Shown here piece by piece: positions 24,535 through 33,330 of a stretch of DNA of 64,000 nucleotides. Source of the stretch: Lentzea sp. NBRC 102530. GTDB taxonomy: Bacteria > Actinomycetota > Actinomycetes > Mycobacteriales > Pseudonocardiaceae. The stretch is from positions 1-64,000 of the forward strand of contig NZ_BSTF01000017.1 of the NCBI RefSeq assembly GCF_030269365.1. Reading direction: 5' to 3'. The stretch's first letter is position 1. Each line of letters starts with the position of its first letter. The notes under the pieces are model-generated. The model saw nothing but the letters and a program-made list of their open reading frames with translations. It was not told where the DNA came from and made no database searches. The position numbers were made by a program, and so were the translations under genes.

Positions 24535-24536
24535 TA

Positions 24537-24550
24537 TGAGAGCGCTTCCA
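24537..24550 (-). promoter_or_regulatory. CebR-like operator
   Basis: TGAGAGCGCTTCCA matches 12 of 14 positions of the recalled CebR box TGGGAGCGCTCCCA, the LacI-family site of cellooligosaccharide control. It sits 2 bp upstream (minus strand) of the DasR-like site, so the GH64 gene may integrate two sugar signals. Confidence 0.45.
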
Positions 24551-24671
24551 TGGTTGTTCGCAGATGGGAGCGATGTCAATACCGGGCCGTAACCGGGCAC
24601 GGCCGTGATCACGGTCGGGCCGTCCGGGCAAGTGCGGCGGGATCGTCGGTGCGGTGCGCGAAGCTGGGCGG

Positions 24672-25259
24672 ATGAGCAACGAGGTGCGCGAGTTCTGGGA
24701 CGGCCACGCGGCGACGTTCGACGAGGAACCCGACCACGGACTCCGCGATCCCGCGGTGCGCGACGCGTGGGCACGACTGCTGCTGCCGCTGGTGCCGGTG
24801 ACCGGAGCACGGGTGGTCGACCTGGGGTGCGGTACCGGCAGCCTGTCCGTGCTGCTCGCGCAGGCGGGACACCGGGTCAGCGGGGTCGACCTGTCCGGGC
24901 GGATGGTCGCCGCGGCACGGGCGAAGGCGGAGGCCGCCGGGGTCGGCGCCGAGTTCACCGAGGGCGACGCCTCGACGCCGCCGTACGAGCCGGGGACCGC
25001 GGACGTGGTGCTGGCGCGGCACGTGTTGTGGGCGTTGCCCGATCCCGCTTCCGCGATCGCGCGCTGGGCCGGGTTGCTCAGGCCGGGCGGCAGGATGGTG
25101 CTGGTCGAGGGGCGCTGGTCCACCGGCGCCGGGCTGACGGCGGAGGAGTGCCGGGCGCTCGTGCGGGGCACCGGCCGCCACGCCGGGGTCACCCGCCTCG
25201 ACGACGCCGCGTTGTGGGGGCGGGAGATCGACGACGAGCGGTATCTGCTGGTCAGCTAG
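24672..25259 (+). CDS. class I SAM-dependent methyltransferase
   Basis: A 195-residue cytoplasmic methyltransferase. The SAM motif I is VVDLGCGTG (residues 48-56), the acidic end of motif II is GVDLSGRM, and the post-motif RPGGRMVLVEGRW is present. It belongs to the Ubie/methyltransferase-11 type; the substrate is unknown. ATG 24672 is used. It is followed by two small membrane-protein genes on the same strand. Confidence 0.8.
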   Translation: MSNEVREFWDGHAATFDEEPDHGLRDPAVRDAWARLLLPLVPVTGARVVDLGCGTGSLSVLLAQAGHRVSGVDLSGRMVAAARAKAEAAGVGAEFTEGDASTPPYEPGTADVVLARHVLWALPDPASAIARWAGLLRPGGRMVLVEGRWSTGAGLTAEECRALVRGTGRHAGVTRLDDAALWGREIDDERYLLVS

Positions 25260-25297
25260 ATTCCGGGGTAGTCCCGTTCGTCCTCCGGAAGAGCCAC

Positions 25298-25678
25298 ATG
25301 ATCGACGTGTTGCCGACGGTGCTGACCGTCCTCGCGCTCGCGGGTGCCGCCTACGCGGGCCTGCTGATCGCGCTGAACAAGGCCCTGCTGCCGCTGACGC
25401 CCCTGACGAAGGGGCTGGTGGGCACCCTGGCCGTGCTCGAGGTGGGTCTGTTCGTGCAGGCCGTCGCCGGGCTCGCCGCGCTGCCGGGGCTCGACCGCGA
25501 GATCCAGACGTGGTCGTTCCTCGGGTACCTGCTCGGGCCGCTGGTGATCCTGCCGGTCGGGGTCGCCTGGGCGGGCGGCGAACGCACCCGCTGGAGCGCC
25601 GGCGTGCTGGTGGTGGCGTGCCTCAGCGTGCCGGTGATGATCCTGCGGCTCGGGCAGGTCTGGGCCGGCCATGCGTGA
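25298..25678 (+). CDS. small four-helix membrane protein
   Basis: A 126-residue protein with four hydrophobic segments (about 5-25, 38-58, 68-90 and 100-118) and no recognised family. ATG 25298 has a weak purine-rich upstream stretch (GGAAGAG). Its end overlaps the next membrane gene by 8 bases, so the two are co-translated and may form a complex. Confidence 0.65.
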   Translation: MIDVLPTVLTVLALAGAAYAGLLIALNKALLPLTPLTKGLVGTLAVLEVGLFVQAVAGLAALPGLDREIQTWSFLGYLLGPLVILPVGVAWAGGERTRWSAGVLVVACLSVPVMILRLGQVWAGHA

Positions 25679-26060
25679 GCTCCGCGAGGGTCCCGGCCGC
25701 ATGCTGATCGCCGTCTACGGCATCTTCGCGATCGCCGCGACGTCCCGGTCGGCCGTGCAGATCGGCACGCGGTTCGAGCACGCGCCGGTCGCGTACGTGC
25801 TGTCCGCGTTCGCCGCGCTGGTCTACGTGCTCGCGACGGTCGCGCTGGCCAGGGGCGGGCGCAGGATCGCATTGGTGGCGTGCTCGATCGAACTCGCGGG
25901 CGTGCTGCTCGTCGGCGCGGCGAGTCTGCTCGTGCCGCAGGAGTTCCCGGACGCCACGGTGTGGTCGTTCTTCGGCATCGGCTACGGGTTCATCCCCCTC
26001 GTGCTGCCCGTGCTCGGGCTGTGGTGGCTGCGGAGGACGGGGCCGTCAGGGGGAGGGTGA
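25671..26060 (+). CDS. small four-helix membrane protein, pair partner
   Basis: A 129-residue protein with four membrane segments (about 10-30, 40-60, 66-86 and 96-116). I do not recognise a family, but size and topology parallel the preceding gene, with which it overlaps by 8 bases. The stop lies inside the right arm of the terminator hairpin shared with the converging ABC permease. Confidence 0.65.
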   Translation: MRELREGPGRMLIAVYGIFAIAATSRSAVQIGTRFEHAPVAYVLSAFAALVYVLATVALARGGRRIALVACSIELAGVLLVGAASLLVPQEFPDATVWSFFGIGYGFIPLVLPVLGLWWLRRTGPSGGG

Positions 26061-26067
26061 CGGCCCC
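26039..26067. terminator. bidirectional terminator between converging genes
   Basis: GGGGCCGTCA (26039-26048) and TGACGGCCCC (26058-26067) form a 10-bp stem with a 9-base loop. It includes the stop codon of the plus-strand membrane gene and lies 7 bases past the ABC permease stop. Confidence 0.7.
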
Positions 26068-26073
26068 GAGCAC

Positions 26074-28635
26074 CTACTCCGCGGGCCGGGCCGCGGCCGT
26101 CACCTTCAAAGCGCGCATCGTCGGCACCATGCCGCCGGCCAGCGCGATCACCACGCAGGTCGCCACGACCCCGATGAGCTGCAGCAACGGCAGGTCCATC
26201 ACGGCCTCCGCGCCCGTCGAGGCCAGGCCGCGCCAGACGCCCACCACGGTGACGACCGCGACCAGCAGGCCCAGCACCACGCCCACCAGCACCACGGCCA
26301 TGATCTCGCCCAGCATCACGCCGGTGATCTGCCTGCCGGTGGCGCCGATCCGGCGCATCAGCCTGATCTCCTCGGTCCGTTCGCCCATCGACATCGCGAG
26401 CGTGTTGGCGATCGAGATGCCGGTGTAGAGGATCGCCATGCCGAACAGCAACGCGATGGCGACCAGGTTGTCCTGCTGGGAGTTCTGCGACTGGCTGCTC
26501 AGCCACTCCTCGGACGTCGCGACCGTCACGCCGGGCAACTCGGCCAACGCGTCCCGCACGTCGTCGAGGTCCGCGCCCGGAGCCAGCGTCACGTAGGCCT
26601 CACTGGTCAACGGATCGTGCACGTGTCCAGCGGCGATCTCGGGTGTCAGCAGGACGTCCGGCAGGCCGGCGTCCGCACCGAGCACCGCCGCGACCGTCAC
26701 CGGAACCGCCGTGCCGTCGCCCAGGTACACCGTCGTCTGCTGACCGGCGGTCCAGCCCAGCAGTCCCGAGGCCTCCCGGTTCACGACCACGGTCGAGCCG
26801 GTGAACGCGTCCAGCGAGCCGGACGCGGCAGCGACCTTGAACACCGTGCCCAGTGTCTTCGGGTCGGCGACCCCCATCGTGACCTGGTCGGGTTCGCCCA
26901 GGTTGGGCGCCCAGCCGTTGGTCTGCACGACCCCGGCGACGTCCGCGACCCCGGCGATCGACCTCATCCTGCCGATCGTGTCCTGCGGCAGCCCGGCCCC
27001 GCTGGACGCCGTCACCACGAACGGCGCCGACAGGTGCGCACGGGCGTCGGCGGCAGCGGTCGCGGAGGTCGTGGCGATCACGCCCAGCATCGACGACCCG
27101 ATCGCCACGGTGATCAGGATCGGCGCGGCGAGTGCGGCCACCCGGCGCGGCGCGGAACGGCTGTTGGCCCCCGCAAGCAGGCCCGTCACGTCGGTCCACG
27201 CGGACAACGGCCGGGCCAGCAGCCACACCAGCGGCGGCACGAACAACGGCGCCAGCGCGGCCAGCGCCACCACCAGGACCTCGGTCAGTACGATCGCGAA
27301 GACGACCGACGCCTCCCCGCCCACGCGCGCCATCAGCAGGATCATCACCAGCGCCAGCGCGAAGAAGCCGATGCCGATCAGCCACCGGCCCCGCGTCATG
27401 ACGCCCTGCTCGACGTCGGCCTGCCGCAACGCCTCGACGGCGGCGACCTTGCCCGCCTGCCGCGACGCCGCGAACACCCCGGCGACCGAAACCCCGACCC
27501 CCACGAGGAAAGCCACGATCAAGGCCAGCGGAGCGACGGGCGCGCTGAAGCCGGGCGGAGCGATGCCGAAACTGACGGTCAGCCCGGCGAGGACCTGTCC
27601 GCCGATCGCACCGAGCACGCAGCCGGCCAACGACGCGAGCGTGCCCACGATCGCGGACTCGCCGATCATCATCCGCTGCACCTGCTTCGGCGTCGCGCCG
27701 ACGGTCCGCAGCAACGCCAGCTCACGACGTCGTTGCGCCACCACGAAGGCGAACGTGCTGGCCACCACGAAGACCGACACGAACGCCGAGATCAACGCGG
27801 TGATCGCCAGGAACGACCCGGAGTCGGTGACGGCACTGGTGTAGTCGCTGACCGTCGCGGGGTCGAGCTTGTCGGTCCCGGTCACCACGACCAGCGACTG
27901 GTCCCCCAACGCCGCCCGCAGCTGCTCGGCCAGCGCCTCGGCGGCGACCCCGTCCTCCGCGAACACGCCCACGGCGTCCACGAAGTCCTTGGCACCGGAC
28001 AACTCCGCCGCGACCTGGTCCGGGAAGAACACGGCGGGCGCAGCGAACCGCCCGTCGCCACCGGGCCCCTGGGCGACACCGGCGACCGTCACGTCCCGGA
28101 CCCCGCCCAACGTGATGACCTGGGTGCGGTCACCGGGTTCGAGGTTCTGCGCGGCGGCGGTGCCGGCGTCCAGCACGACCTCGTCCCGGCCGCGGGGTTC
28201 GTTGCCCGCGGTCAACCGGTACGGCGCCAGCGCGGCACTCGACCAGCCGTGACCGGCCCGCGTGCCGTCCGCCCCACCGACCAGGGTGGCGGAGAACGTC
28301 CGGTCCAGCGCGACCGCCCGAACACCCGGCACGGCGTCCACAGTGGACCCGAGACCGGCGGGAACCCGGCGCGCCTCCAGCAACAGGGGCGCGTAGTCGA
28401 ACGTCGTCTCGCCGTCGTCGGTCGGGATGTGCGCACGCTGCTGGGCCCGCACGACCACCGAGGCGGCCTCGAACCGGCCGGCGCCGATCTGGTCGCGCAC
28501 CAGCGAGGCGTCCCTGGTGGCGAGCAGCATCTGGCCGGTGGCGGCGAGCATCGTCACGCCCAGCACGACCACGACGATCAGGCCGGTGAAGAGCTTCCAG
28601 CGTGTTCGCACCGAAAGCAGGGAGATCCAGAACAC
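26074..28635 (-). CDS. ABC transporter permease, MacB/FtsX type
   Basis: An 853-residue membrane protein with the duplicated FtsX-like layout. TM1 near residues 15-35 is followed by a large extracytoplasmic domain. Three membrane segments come at about 260-380 (with FAFVVAQRRRELALLRTVGATPKQVQRMMIGE). A second unit begins around 480 with its own outer domain and ends with ISIANTLAMSMGERTEEIRLMRRIGATGRQITGVMLGEI and TM helices. These transporters move lipopeptides, antibiotics or lipoproteins mechanically across the envelope. It starts 3 bases after the ATPase gene. It is co-directional with the NRPS cluster and could export the peptide or confer self-resistance (inference). Confidence 0.88.
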   Translation of the reverse strand: MFWISLLSVRTRWKLFTGLIVVVVLGVTMLAATGQMLLATRDASLVRDQIGAGRFEAASVVVRAQQRAHIPTDDGETTFDYAPLLLEARRVPAGLGSTVDAVPGVRAVALDRTFSATLVGGADGTRAGHGWSSAALAPYRLTAGNEPRGRDEVVLDAGTAAAQNLEPGDRTQVITLGGVRDVTVAGVAQGPGGDGRFAAPAVFFPDQVAAELSGAKDFVDAVGVFAEDGVAAEALAEQLRAALGDQSLVVVTGTDKLDPATVSDYTSAVTDSGSFLAITALISAFVSVFVVASTFAFVVAQRRRELALLRTVGATPKQVQRMMIGESAIVGTLASLAGCVLGAIGGQVLAGLTVSFGIAPPGFSAPVAPLALIVAFLVGVGVSVAGVFAASRQAGKVAAVEALRQADVEQGVMTRGRWLIGIGFFALALVMILLMARVGGEASVVFAIVLTEVLVVALAALAPLFVPPLVWLLARPLSAWTDVTGLLAGANSRSAPRRVAALAAPILITVAIGSSMLGVIATTSATAAADARAHLSAPFVVTASSGAGLPQDTIGRMRSIAGVADVAGVVQTNGWAPNLGEPDQVTMGVADPKTLGTVFKVAAASGSLDAFTGSTVVVNREASGLLGWTAGQQTTVYLGDGTAVPVTVAAVLGADAGLPDVLLTPEIAAGHVHDPLTSEAYVTLAPGADLDDVRDALAELPGVTVATSEEWLSSQSQNSQQDNLVAIALLFGMAILYTGISIANTLAMSMGERTEEIRLMRRIGATGRQITGVMLGEIMAVVLVGVVLGLLVAVVTVVGVWRGLASTGAEAVMDLPLLQLIGVVATCVVIALAGGMVPTMRALKVTAAARPAE

Positions 28636-28638
28636 CGG

Positions 28639-29409
28639 TCAGCCCCCCAGCGCGGCGAGCTTGGCCGCGACCGACTCGGGCGTGGGCTGCCGTTGCTCGG
28701 CCACCACGACACCGTCGCTCAGGAACACGACGCGGTCCGCGCACGCCGCGGCCATCGGGTCGTGGGTGGCCATGATGACGGTCTGCCCGCGCACGTCGAC
28801 GAGGTGCCGCAACGCGCTCAGCACTTCCCGTCCGTTGTGGACGTCGAGGGCGCCCGTGGGTTCGTCGGCGAAGAGGACTTCCGGGTTGGTGATCAACGCA
28901 CGGGCGATCGCCACGCGTTGCTGCTGACCACCGGAGAGCTGGCCGGGGCGGTGCTTCGCGCGGTCGGCCAGCCCGACCTGGCGCAGGGCGTCGATCACCT
29001 GGGACGACGGCGGCTTGTGCCCGGCGAGCCGCAACGGCAGCATCACGTTCTGCTCGGCGGTCAGGGCGGGCAACAGGTTGTAGGCCTGGAACACCATGCT
29101 GATGCGGCTGCGGCGCAGCCGGGCGAGCGAGTCCTCGTCGAGCCTGCTGATGTCGGTCTCGCCGATGAACACCTGCCCGGCGCTCGGCCTGATCAGACCG
29201 GCCGCGCAGTGCAGCAGCGTGGTCTTGCCGGAACCGGACGGGCCCATCACCGCCGTCATCGAGCCGCGGCCGAAGCCCAGCGCCACCTGGCGGACGGCGT
29301 GCACCACGGCGTACTTCGTGCCGTAGTTCATCGTGACGTCCATCAACGTGACGGCGTCGCCGAGCGACCTGCCGACCGGTGCGGTCGTTTCTCCCCTTGT
29401 GCCGAACAT
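28639..29409 (-). CDS. ABC transporter ATP-binding protein, MacB/LolD type
   Basis: A 256-residue ATPase. Walker A is GPSGSGKTT (residues 56-64), the Q-loop region is MVFQAYNLLP, the signature is LSGGQQQR, Walker B is EVLFADEP, and the H-loop is MATHD. It powers the FtsX-like permease encoded 3 bases downstream. ATG 29409 is used although its ribosome binding site is too close (GAGG one base away); no better start is evident upstream of the conserved VTLMDVTMNYG. Confidence 0.9.
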   Translation of the reverse strand: MFGTRGETTAPVGRSLGDAVTLMDVTMNYGTKYAVVHAVRQVALGFGRGSMTAVMGPSGSGKTTLLHCAAGLIRPSAGQVFIGETDISRLDEDSLARLRRSRISMVFQAYNLLPALTAEQNVMLPLRLAGHKPPSSQVIDALRQVGLADRAKHRPGQLSGGQQQRVAIARALITNPEVLFADEPTGALDVHNGREVLSALRHLVDVRGQTVIMATHDPMAAACADRVVFLSDGVVVAEQRQPTPESVAAKLAALGG

Positions 29410-29442
29410 GCCTCAAGTCAACAAGCCGGGGAGCGCGCACAC

Positions 29443-29460
29443 ATCGCAGTTCGCTGCGAT
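29443..29460 (-). promoter_or_regulatory. small hairpin upstream of ABC transporter genes
   Basis: ATCGCAG (29443-29449) and CTGCGAT (29454-29460) form a 7-bp stem with a tetraloop in the 85-base gap between the response regulator stop and the ABC ATPase start. It could be a weak terminator or an operator for the response regulator. Confidence 0.3.
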
Positions 29461-29494
29461 CTTGGGGGTGCAGCTACCTACACCCTCGAACGGA

Positions 29495-30145
29495 CTACTC
29501 CCGTTCGCTGTTCAGGTACGCGAGCACGGCCAGCACCCGCCGGTTGCCGCTGTCCGCGGGCTGCAACCCGAGCTTGGTGAAGATCGCGCCGATGTGCTTC
29601 TGCACGGACGATTCCGTGATGTGCAGGCGCTCTCTGATGGTGGTGTTGTCGTGGCCCTGCGCCATCAACGCCAGCACCTCGCGTTCGCGCGGGGACAGGG
29701 CGTCGACCGGGTCGTGTGCCCGGCGCGTCAGCAGCTGCCGCACCACCTCGGGGTCCATCACCGTGCCGCCGCCCGCGACCCGCACCAGCGCGTCCACGAA
29801 CTCCTCGACCCGCGACACCCGGTCCTTCAACAGGTAGCCGACGCCACCGGGCGCGTCGGCCATCAGTTCGGTGGCGTAGCTGGTCTCGACGTACTGCGAG
29901 AGCACGAGGATCGGCAACCCCGGCACGCGGCGCCGGGCTTCCAGCGCGGCACGGATGCCCTCGTCGCGGAACGTCGGAGGCATCCGCACGTCCACGATCG
30001 CGACCTCGGGCCGGTGTTCGACGGCGGCCTCGACGAAGCTCTCGCCGTCGACCACCCGCGCCACGACCTCGAAACCCGCCCTGGACAACAACAACGCGAG
30101 CCCCTCGGCCAGCAGGACGTTGTCCTCCGCGATCACCGCCCGCAC
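29495..30145 (-). CDS. NarL/LuxR-family response regulator
   Basis: A 216-residue two-component response regulator. The receiver domain spans 1 to about 120, with the phospho-acceptor D52 in VAIVDVRMPP and the conserved K in LLKDRV. The LuxR-type helix-turn-helix is at about 148-210 (LSPREREVLALMAQGHDNTTIRERLHI). GTG 30145 lies inside the 3' end of the sensor kinase gene (13-base overlap), so the two are co-translated. The adjacent downstream ABC transporter is its likeliest target. Confidence 0.92.
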   Translation of the reverse strand: MRAVIAEDNVLLAEGLALLLSRAGFEVVARVVDGESFVEAAVEHRPEVAIVDVRMPPTFRDEGIRAALEARRRVPGLPILVLSQYVETSYATELMADAPGGVGYLLKDRVSRVEEFVDALVRVAGGGTVMDPEVVRQLLTRRAHDPVDALSPREREVLALMAQGHDNTTIRERLHITESSVQKHIGAIFTKLGLQPADSGNRRVLAVLAYLNSERE

Positions 30146-31377
30146 GGCAACTCCACCACGATCCTGCTCGGTCCGCCCACGGGACTCGTCACCGTCACCA
30201 CTCCGTCCAACGCGGCGACGCGGCGGCGGATGCCGACCACGCCGCTGCCACCCGCTTCGTCGACACCGCCGCGGCCGTCGTCCGTCACGTCCACGACCAG
30301 CCGTTCCCCCGCCGCGTGCACCCGCACGTCGACGGACTTCGCGCCGCTGTGCTTGGCCACGTTCGTCAACGCCTCGGCCAGCACGAAGTAGGCCGCCGTC
30401 TCCACCGCGGCCGGCAGCTCACCGGTCTCGTCGAGATCGAGGTGCGCGGGCACCGGGCAGTCGGCCACGAGCGACCGCACGGCTCCGGCCAGACCGCGGT
30501 CCGCGAGGATCGGCGGGTAGATCGCGCGCACGATGGTGCGCAGCTCCGTCATCGCCGCCTCGACGCCCTCGGTCGCCTCGCCGAGCAGCTTCGCCGCCAC
30601 CTCGGGTTCGCTGCCCATCGTCTGGCGCACGATGCCGAGCCGCAGCGCGATCGACACCAGCCGCGCCTGGACGCCGTCGTGCAGGTCGCGTTCGATGCGG
30701 CGCAGTTCGGCTCCGTGCGCGGCCAGCGCACCGGCACGGGACGACGTGAGCACCTCGACGCGTTCCTCGAGCTGTTCGGCGTCCGACCGGTCCAGCACGG
30801 CCAGCGTCAGCGCGGCCCACCAGCGGGCGAGGCTCGGCAGCACGAACACCAGCAACGCGCCGGAGACCAGCAGCACCGGAACGCCGCTGACCACGGCCGT
30901 GCCCCAGTCGCCGATCGTGACGCCCGGCAGCAGCTGCACGGGGTCGGAGTCGGGCAGCGCCCACCAGAACAACGTGCCCGCGAGCGACGCGAGCCCCAGT
31001 CCCAGCGCCAGTGCCGTCAGCAGCCCGAGCGGCAGCCCGACGACCACCTGCACGGGCAGCCAGGCGAGGTCGCGCCACGTCGTCGGGTCGCCGAAGACCC
31101 CGCGCCACCAGCTGAAGACCCCGCCCCGCACCGGCTCGAACCGCCGCCGCACCTTGCGGCCGAGCAGGTGCCCGGCCAGCGTCCGGTGCGTGTCGGTCCA
31201 CAGCCGCAGCACGACCAGCACCAGCGGCAGGAAGACCAGCCCGATCCCGCCCGCGACGATCGACAGCGCGGCGAGCAGCAGGGCGAACGGGAACAACGCC
31301 GTCACGACCGCCGAAGGCCCCATGAGCAGCATCGTGGGCGCGGTTCGACGCACGCCACCCCAGATCGCCCTCACCAC
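30133..31377 (-). CDS. sensor histidine kinase (HisKA_3 type)
   Basis: A 414-residue membrane kinase. The N-terminal half has several membrane segments (about 15-55, 100-140 and 150-200). The DHp motif ERDLHDGVQARL carries phospho-acceptor H233. The ATPase domain has the N-box region EALTNVAKHSGAKSVDV and the G-box DDGRGGVDEAGGSGVVGIRRRVAALDG. GTG 31377 follows GGGAGG by 5 bases; an upstream ATG at 31419 would overlap the MppR-like gene. It pairs with the overlapping NarL regulator and is 22 bases downstream of the enduracididine genes. The signal is unknown; cell-envelope stress is a reasonable guess. Confidence 0.88.
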   Translation of the reverse strand: MVRAIWGGVRRTAPTMLLMGPSAVVTALFPFALLLAALSIVAGGIGLVFLPLVLVVLRLWTDTHRTLAGHLLGRKVRRRFEPVRGGVFSWWRGVFGDPTTWRDLAWLPVQVVVGLPLGLLTALALGLGLASLAGTLFWWALPDSDPVQLLPGVTIGDWGTAVVSGVPVLLVSGALLVFVLPSLARWWAALTLAVLDRSDAEQLEERVEVLTSSRAGALAAHGAELRRIERDLHDGVQARLVSIALRLGIVRQTMGSEPEVAAKLLGEATEGVEAAMTELRTIVRAIYPPILADRGLAGAVRSLVADCPVPAHLDLDETGELPAAVETAAYFVLAEALTNVAKHSGAKSVDVRVHAAGERLVVDVTDDGRGGVDEAGGSGVVGIRRRVAALDGVVTVTSPVGGPSRIVVELPCGR

Positions 31378-31399
31378 CCCATCCTCCCGGATCGGCCGG

Positions 31400-32197
31400 T
31401 CAGCCGAGCAGGCGGCCACCCACCAGCGTCTCGGCGTAGGAGAAGACGTACCCGGCGCCGACCTCGACCGGTGCCAGCGCGGCGAAGTCGCCGTCCAGCA
31501 CGTCGAACAGGCGCAGGTCGGCCTCGCCCTGCCAGACCGGCGTGAACTCGACGCCGGTCACCTCGGAGCTGACCAGCTGGCTCACCGGTTCGTCCTGCGG
31601 GGTCCACGCGGGGAAGTACCTGGTGTGCACCAGCGGAACGGTGTGCAGCACCGGCGGTTCGTCCGCGAGCCCGGTGATCTTGACGCTCGCCTCGGCGACC
31701 CGCCTGCCGGACACCGACAACGACCCGTGCAGCTTCTCCCCCGGCCCCGGCCGCTGCCCCGCGAGCCCGACGGGCTTCGGCCGCGTCTGGTGGATCTCGC
31801 CGAACTGCTTCGGCATGCCCTGGATCCAGCCGCGCACCATCGGCACCGGCGCGTCGACCCACGCGTAGGGGCAGCGCGCCATCGCCTTACCCCCGTAGCT
31901 GCACCCGATGAGCAGCAGGAACTCGGTGAACTGGCAGGAAGCCGGGTCCTCGAGTTCCGCGCCGGACTCCGAGCACCACTGCCACTCGGCGAACACGGCG
32001 GCGGCCGCGCCGGGGTCGGGACCGAGGTCGAGGCCCGGCGGCAGGAACCGCGCGGCGGCGTCCGGGTCCACCCGGTAGTCGACCATGATCACGTCACCGG
32101 CGAAGTGCCACGGCGGCGGCGTGACCATCGACGACGTGCCGCTCGGCGACAGCGGCAAGCTGTAGCCGGTGGGCGTGGGCAGACTCGTTGCGGTCAT
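31400..32197 (-). CDS. mppR: MppR-like enduracididine biosynthesis protein (ADC fold)
   Basis: A 265-residue protein of the acetoacetate decarboxylase superfamily. The Schiff-base lysine is K130 in IQGMPKQFGEIH, following a VDAPVPMVRGW stretch. In mannopeptimycin and enduracidin clusters the MppR homologue of this fold converts 4-hydroxy-2-ketoarginine to the cyclic 2-ketoenduracididine rather than decarboxylating acetoacetate. ATG 32197 overlaps the stop of the MppQ-like gene (ATGA). The assignment rests on fold plus the contiguous mppP-mppQ-mppR set; by sequence alone it could be another ADC-family enzyme. Confidence 0.82.
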   Translation of the reverse strand: MTATSLPTPTGYSLPLSPSGTSSMVTPPPWHFAGDVIMVDYRVDPDAAARFLPPGLDLGPDPGAAAAVFAEWQWCSESGAELEDPASCQFTEFLLLIGCSYGGKAMARCPYAWVDAPVPMVRGWIQGMPKQFGEIHQTRPKPVGLAGQRPGPGEKLHGSLSVSGRRVAEASVKITGLADEPPVLHTVPLVHTRYFPAWTPQDEPVSQLVSSEVTGVEFTPVWQGEADLRLFDVLDGDFAALAPVEVGAGYVFSYAETLVGGRLLG

Positions 32198-33330
32198 GAG
32201 CTGATCCGTTCCGCTAGTGCCCCGGAACGCTCCCAGGCCGTGCGCAGCGCACGGCCCGCGGAGGCGAGTTCCTCGGGGCGGTTGAGGCTGTAGGAGAGCC
32301 GGACGCGGGGTGCGCCGGACGCACCGAACCGCGATCCGGCGGCGACCCGCACCCCGGCCTGGGACGCGGCCGCCACCAGGCCGTTCTCGGACTGCGAGGA
32401 CCCGAAACGCAGCCAGAGGAAGAAGCCGCCTTCCGGGGTCGTGACGTCGAGGTCGCCGAGTGCGTCGAGCAAGGCGTCGCGCCGGCCGCGCAGCCGCACG
32501 CGCAACCGTTCCAGGTGCCGGTCGTACTCGCCCTGGGCGATCAGCACCGAGACGGCCAGCGACGTCAGGTGGTTGAGCGACCCTCCACTGTGGAACAACC
32601 CGTGCCCGAGCAGCCGTGCCACGACAGCGGGTCCGGCGGTGAGCCAGCCCAGGCGCAGCCCCGGGCCGAGGGTCTTGGAGAACGTGCCCAGCCGGATGAC
32701 GCCGTCGGGATCCAGCCGCGCCAACGGTGGTGGCACGGCGGCGAAGCCCAGCTCGGCGTACGCGTCGTCCTCGACGACGAGCACCCCACGCCGGCGCGTC
32801 ACCTCCAGCAGCTCGCGCCGGCGGCGTTCGCCCACCACCCGCCCGGTCGGGTTGTGGAACGTCGGGTTCAGGTAGGCGAACGCGACGTCACCGTCCAAAG
32901 CGGACTCCAGCGCGACCGGGTCCATCCCCTCGGAGTCCGCCGGCACGTGCACCAGCCGCAACCCGCAGCTGTCGAGGATCGCACGCCCGTAGTCGTAGCC
33001 GAGGCGGTCCGTCACGACGGTCTGCCCCGGCCGTCCGAACGTCGTGCCGAGCAGGTGCAACGCCTGCGAGGTGCCCGCTGTCACCACCACGTTCGCAGGC
33101 TCGACGAACGCCCGTTGCGCGAGGACCTCACGCAACGGGAGCGCTCCCGCGTTGTCCCCGTAGGCGAGGGCGGCCGACCCGAACTCGTCCAGCGCCCTCG
33201 CGTACGCGTACCGCACCAGCTCGACGGGCTGCAGGTCAGGACCGGGGTAGCCGGGCCCGAGGTCGAGGACGCCCGGCGGGGCGACCTCCTGCACGACCCC
33301 GAGGCGCCAGCCCGGCGGGAAGTGCGTCAC
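32194..33330 (-). CDS. mppQ: MppQ-like PLP aminotransferase
   Basis: A 378-residue fold-type I aminotransferase of the MocR/2-aminoadipate type without a DNA-binding domain. It contains NPTFHNPTGRVV, the DDAY motif, PLP lysine K219 in GTFSKTLGPGLRLGW, and RLSYSLN near the end. In enduracididine formation MppQ transaminates 2-ketoenduracididine to L-enduracididine. GTG 33330 follows GGAG by 5 bases and overlaps the upstream stop (GTGA); its stop overlaps the MppR-like ATG. Confidence 0.82.
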   Translation of the reverse strand: MTHFPPGWRLGVVQEVAPPGVLDLGPGYPGPDLQPVELVRYAYARALDEFGSAALAYGDNAGALPLREVLAQRAFVEPANVVVTAGTSQALHLLGTTFGRPGQTVVTDRLGYDYGRAILDSCGLRLVHVPADSEGMDPVALESALDGDVAFAYLNPTFHNPTGRVVGERRRRELLEVTRRRGVLVVEDDAYAELGFAAVPPPLARLDPDGVIRLGTFSKTLGPGLRLGWLTAGPAVVARLLGHGLFHSGGSLNHLTSLAVSVLIAQGEYDRHLERLRVRLRGRRDALLDALGDLDVTTPEGGFFLWLRFGSSQSENGLVAAASQAGVRVAAGSRFGASGAPRVRLSYSLNRPEELASAGRALRTAWERSGALAERISS

